The notes beneath the pieces were generated by a model. The model was not told the origin of the DNA. It searched no databases and saw nothing but the letters and a program-made list of their open reading frames with translations. A program made the translations under genes and the position numbers. Below, one piece after another: positions 61,633-64,000 of a DNA stretch of 64,000 nt. This DNA comes from a candidate division FCPU426 bacterium. GTDB taxonomy: Bacteria > Oederibacteriota > Muellerivitia > Muellerivitales > DAHXKG01. The stretch spans positions 7,808-71,807 of the forward strand of contig DAHXKG010000010.1 in the NCBI GenBank assembly GCA_027366525.1. Direction: 5' to 3'. Numbering within the stretch: the first letter of the stretch is position 1; each line of letters begins with the position of its first letter.

Positions 61633-64000
61633 ATGCCGTTCAAATTATTGGGAAGTAGAACCAATCCATCAAAGCCATTCTCAGAGATTTATTTTTCTCT
61701 AATCGCGTGGCTTTTTTTGGCTTTGATTCCTATTTTAGCATGGGCAAATGTGCCCGGTGGCGGAACCGGAACAGGTCCCAATGTCACAGTTACTAATAAC
61801 GGTGGAAATGTCATACTTGCAAATGGAATTGTTTCCTTCACAATTGATACGGCTAACGGAAATATTACAAACTTTACTTATAACGGCGTAAATCTGTTAA
61901 CTGGAGGCCATGGAGGAAGTGGTGGATATTTTTATTTTGATGGATCTGGCGGACCCACTCTTACTAATCCAGTTTATACCCTAACGGTCAATCCAGCTAA
62001 TAATGGTGGTAATCAAGCTGAGGTCTGGTTGCAATCAACTGGCAGTCCTATGGATGCCGGAATCTATTATGACCTACTTCGTGGACAACAAGGTATTTAC
62101 GATACCTTCATTCTAACGCATGAAGCTAGTTATCCAGCTTATGCTGGCGCTGAACTTCGATCCAATATGTATGTTGGATCCATTTTTGATTGGTTATGTG
62201 TGGATCCTTATCGTTTCCGCCAAATGGCCTCTCCCACAGATACTTCGATCCCTGTTCCAGGAGCTCCTAAAGAAGTTTATCAATGGACTAGTGGAATTTA
62301 TTCTGGATATACGGAATGTAAATATTCCTATAGTGATCCTCTTGGTAATTTAAATGTTTGGGGCTGGGCTTCAACAACCACGCCTTATGGTATTTGGCAA
62401 ATAGTACCTAGCCATGAATATTATGATGGTGGCCCCATGCATCGAGAACTGACAGAACATATTGGCAATACTCTACTAAACATGTTTGGTGGAGGACATT
62501 ATGGTTTTGGATTATCTCAAACTATTCCTGCAGGTACTTTGGCTTCTAAAACTTTTGGACCCGCTTTTATCTATGTCAATCAATATACGGGTCCTACAAC
62601 AAACATCAGCGGTCAAGCTCAAGCTTTATGGGCAGATGCTAACTCTCAAGCTCAAGCGGAACAATCTGCATGGCCTTATGTATGGTTTCATCCTCAGCCT
62701 ATTACCGGTATGACAACATCTGCATATCCTCAAGCCACTGGTCGCGGTAGTGTCAGTGGAACCTTTGCTATCAATGATCCTTATGATTCTACTGCTTCCC
62801 CCGTCAGTATGTGGATCGGACTAGCACCTGCGGATGGTGGCGTAGACTTTCAGCAGCAATACTTTACCTATCAATTCTGGGTTAAAACAACAGCAGGTGG
62901 ATCTTTTGTTATCCCCAATGTTCTTCCGGGAACCTATAATCTATGGGCTTTTGGCCCTGGTGATGCTGGAACTTTTGAACAATCTAATATTACAGTCACA
63001 GCTGGTCAAACTCTTAATTTAGGCACCGTTACATGGACACCTAATCGAATAGGTCCAACCGTTTGGCAAATTGGTTATCCCGATCGAAATTCTAATAAAT
63101 TTAATAATGGAGAACATGATGTTATTCCCTATAGTGGAGTTCTACCACCATATGCAGGAGGATCACCTTATAATACTCCAACTGACTGGGGAGCTTTTAT
63201 GGATTATGCAAACCAATATCCTAATGGCGTTAGTTTTTTAGTTGGAAGTAGTAACTACGCCACTGATTGGAACTATTGTCAGCCAACGGTCCTGAGTTCT
63301 TCTGGAGCTTATGTTGGAACAACTTCCAAAATTTATTTTAATCTTCCAACAGCTCCTTCCGCAGCTCAAACCGCTCGACTTTATATCGCTTTTGCATCGG
63401 TTGATTATGCAGCCTGCATTATCACTATTAATGGCGTCATCCAAACTGAACCTGTTGTAGTTTCCACAGATGGAATTAATGCAATTACGGTTACCAATCC
63501 AACTACTGGTTTTTATCCTGATAATCAAAATTTTGATTGTATCGAACGACTTGGATCCAATGGAGCATGGGGTGATGCCTATATGGATTTTCCTGGTTCA
63601 AAATTAAAATCTGGTTTAAATGAAATTGACATTACAATGCGCCCCACGGGTACTGCAGGAATTACTAATGGATTTGAATATGATTATTTGCGATTAGAAT
63701 TAACTGGTTATCAAACTCCTAGTCCTACACCAACAAATACTATTTCAATACCACCGACTTTAACACCCACTTGGACTTTAACCGCTTCCCCTACTCCTTC
63801 ATCTTCTCCCACTTCTACTCCTTCGCTTACTCCCACTCGGACTTTAACCGCTTCCCCTACTCCTTCATCTTCTCCTACTTCTACTCCTTCTCTTACTCCC
63901 ACTCGGACTTTAACCGCTTCCCCTACTCCTTCATCCTCTCCTACTTCTACTCCTTCTCTTACTCCCACTTGGACTTTAACCGCTTCCCCTACTCCTCCAT
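61633..64000 (+). CDS. Secreted rhamnogalacturonan lyase (PL4), cut by the window end
   Basis: At least 789 residues, no stop before the window end. A signal peptide (hydrophobic LIAWLFLALIPILAWA) precedes a domain with VTVTNNGGNVILANGIVSFTIDTANGNITNFTYNG (about 50-90), characteristic of the PL4 rhamnogalacturonate lyase beta-sandwich. A fibronectin-like middle domain (GRGSVSGTFAINDPYD, then FVIPNVLPGTYNLWAFGPG) and a C-terminal carbohydrate-binding domain (WQIGYPDRNSNKFNNGEHD, DWNYCQ) follow, in the order typical of PL4. The frame then enters a Thr/Pro/Ser linker. It cuts pectic rhamnogalacturonan I backbones by beta-elimination. By analogy with the two other Thr/Pro proteins a sorting domain probably follows. 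Confidence 0.88.
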   Translation, partial: MPFKLLGSRTNPSKPFSEIYFSLIAWLFLALIPILAWANVPGGGTGTGPNVTVTNNGGNVILANGIVSFTIDTANGNITNFTYNGVNLLTGGHGGSGGYFYFDGSGGPTLTNPVYTLTVNPANNGGNQAEVWLQSTGSPMDAGIYYDLLRGQQGIYDTFILTHEASYPAYAGAELRSNMYVGSIFDWLCVDPYRFRQMASPTDTSIPVPGAPKEVYQWTSGIYSGYTECKYSYSDPLGNLNVWGWASTTTPYGIWQIVPSHEYYDGGPMHRELTEHIGNTLLNMFGGGHYGFGLSQTIPAGTLASKTFGPAFIYVNQYTGPTTNISGQAQALWADANSQAQAEQSAWPYVWFHPQPITGMTTSAYPQATGRGSVSGTFAINDPYDSTASPVSMWIGLAPADGGVDFQQQYFTYQFWVKTTAGGSFVIPNVLPGTYNLWAFGPGDAGTFEQSNITVTAGQTLNLGTVTWTPNRIGPTVWQIGYPDRNSNKFNNGEHDVIPYSGVLPPYAGGSPYNTPTDWGAFMDYANQYPNGVSFLVGSSNYATDWNYCQPTVLSSSGAYVGTTSKIYFNLPTAPSAAQTARLYIAFASVDYAACIITINGVIQTEPVVVSTDGINAITVTNPTTGFYPDNQNFDCIERLGSNGAWGDAYMDFPGSKLKSGLNEIDITMRPTGTAGITNGFEYDYLRLELTGYQTPSPTPTNTISIPPTLTPTWTLTASPTPSSSPTSTPSLTPTRTLTASPTPSSSPTSTPSLTPTRTLTASPTPSSSPTSTPSLTPTWTLTASPTPP
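63775..64000 (+). repeat. 66-bp tandem repeats in the lyase linker
   Basis: ACTTTAACCGCTTCC recurs at 63775, 63841, 63907 and 63973, exactly 66 bases (22 codons) apart, encoding TLTASPTPSSSPTSTPSLTP units. Copies are almost identical and run off the window end. Confidence 0.95.

Overview
The window looks like chromosome from a Gram-negative, AT-rich, probably uncultivated bacterium. Evidence for an outer membrane: two proteins read as beta-barrels, several lipoproteins, and secreted enzymes with long Thr/Pro linkers ending in a shared C-terminal domain. tRNA genes encode CCA, and starts are mostly ATG with clear AGGAG-type ribosome sites plus some GTG and TTG. I cannot name the phylum; secreted Thr-Pro-rich proteins of this style are common in poorly sampled candidate phyla. 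The lifestyle suggested is an anaerobic or fermentative plant-polysaccharide degrader that handles its electrons through hydrogen enzymes.

Layout. 0-7.7 kb: phosphohexomutase, DUF202 membrane protein, a secreted Thr/Pro-repeat protein, 6-phosphofructokinase, a beta-propeller lipoprotein, hypA, a metallophosphoesterase-like protein that has lost most metal ligands, and a DUF167 protein. 8-9.7 kb: a two-gene unit of a blue-copper lipoprotein and a one-heme-motif beta-barrel. 10-17.5 kb: methyltransferases, tRNA-Asn, an EVE protein, a GH8 glucanase with a Thr/Pro linker, a beta-barrel protein, a short PLDc_N-like membrane protein and an aldo/keto reductase. 17.5-22 kb: information-processing block recR, ybaB, dnaX and SRP RNA on the minus strand, then two tRNA-Arg genes, tadA, tRNA-Ala and tRNA-Ser on the plus strand. 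22-24 kb: a broken DsrE gene and a phospholipase C-type phosphoesterase.

24-47.6 kb is the most unusual part, with three hydrogenase-type modules. (1) 24.0-31.7 kb, minus strand: an ArsR regulator with a perfect palindromic operator, translationally coupled to a six-gene membrane complex of HyfB, C, E, F, G and I type. Its catalytic-type subunit has lost all four nickel cysteines, so it resembles the hydrogenase-related (Ehr) complexes rather than a hydrogenase. (2) 37.2-41.7 kb, plus strand: a complete group 3b (sulfhydrogenase-type, NAD(P)-linked) hydrogenase in the order beta, gamma, delta, alpha plus its maturation protease. (3) 41.8-47.6 kb, plus strand: an Ech-type (group 4) ferredoxin-linked hydrogenase with scrambled gene order, an embedded hypB, and the two membrane subunits EchA and EchB fused in one 956-residue protein. 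Between modules 1 and 2 lie a decayed toxin-antitoxin locus, groES, a thioredoxin-glutaredoxin fusion, an FAD oxidoreductase and thiM. Together they could couple ferredoxin and NAD(P)H oxidation to H2 turnover and ion pumping.

47.8-64 kb: conserved hypothetical, flavin reductase, a leuC-leuD-nagA operon with 4-base overlaps, tRNA-Ser, a LysR regulator, a GIY-YIG protein, an arsenic operon (MerR regulator, ACR3, ArsC) with a textbook MerR-type promoter, cobB/cbiA, a cysteine-rich CWC protein, a cobalamin-binding protein, a RhaD-type aldolase, an AHSA1 protein, and at the right edge a large secreted rhamnogalacturonan lyase (PL4) cut off by the window end. RhaD and the lyase together suggest pectin rhamnose use.
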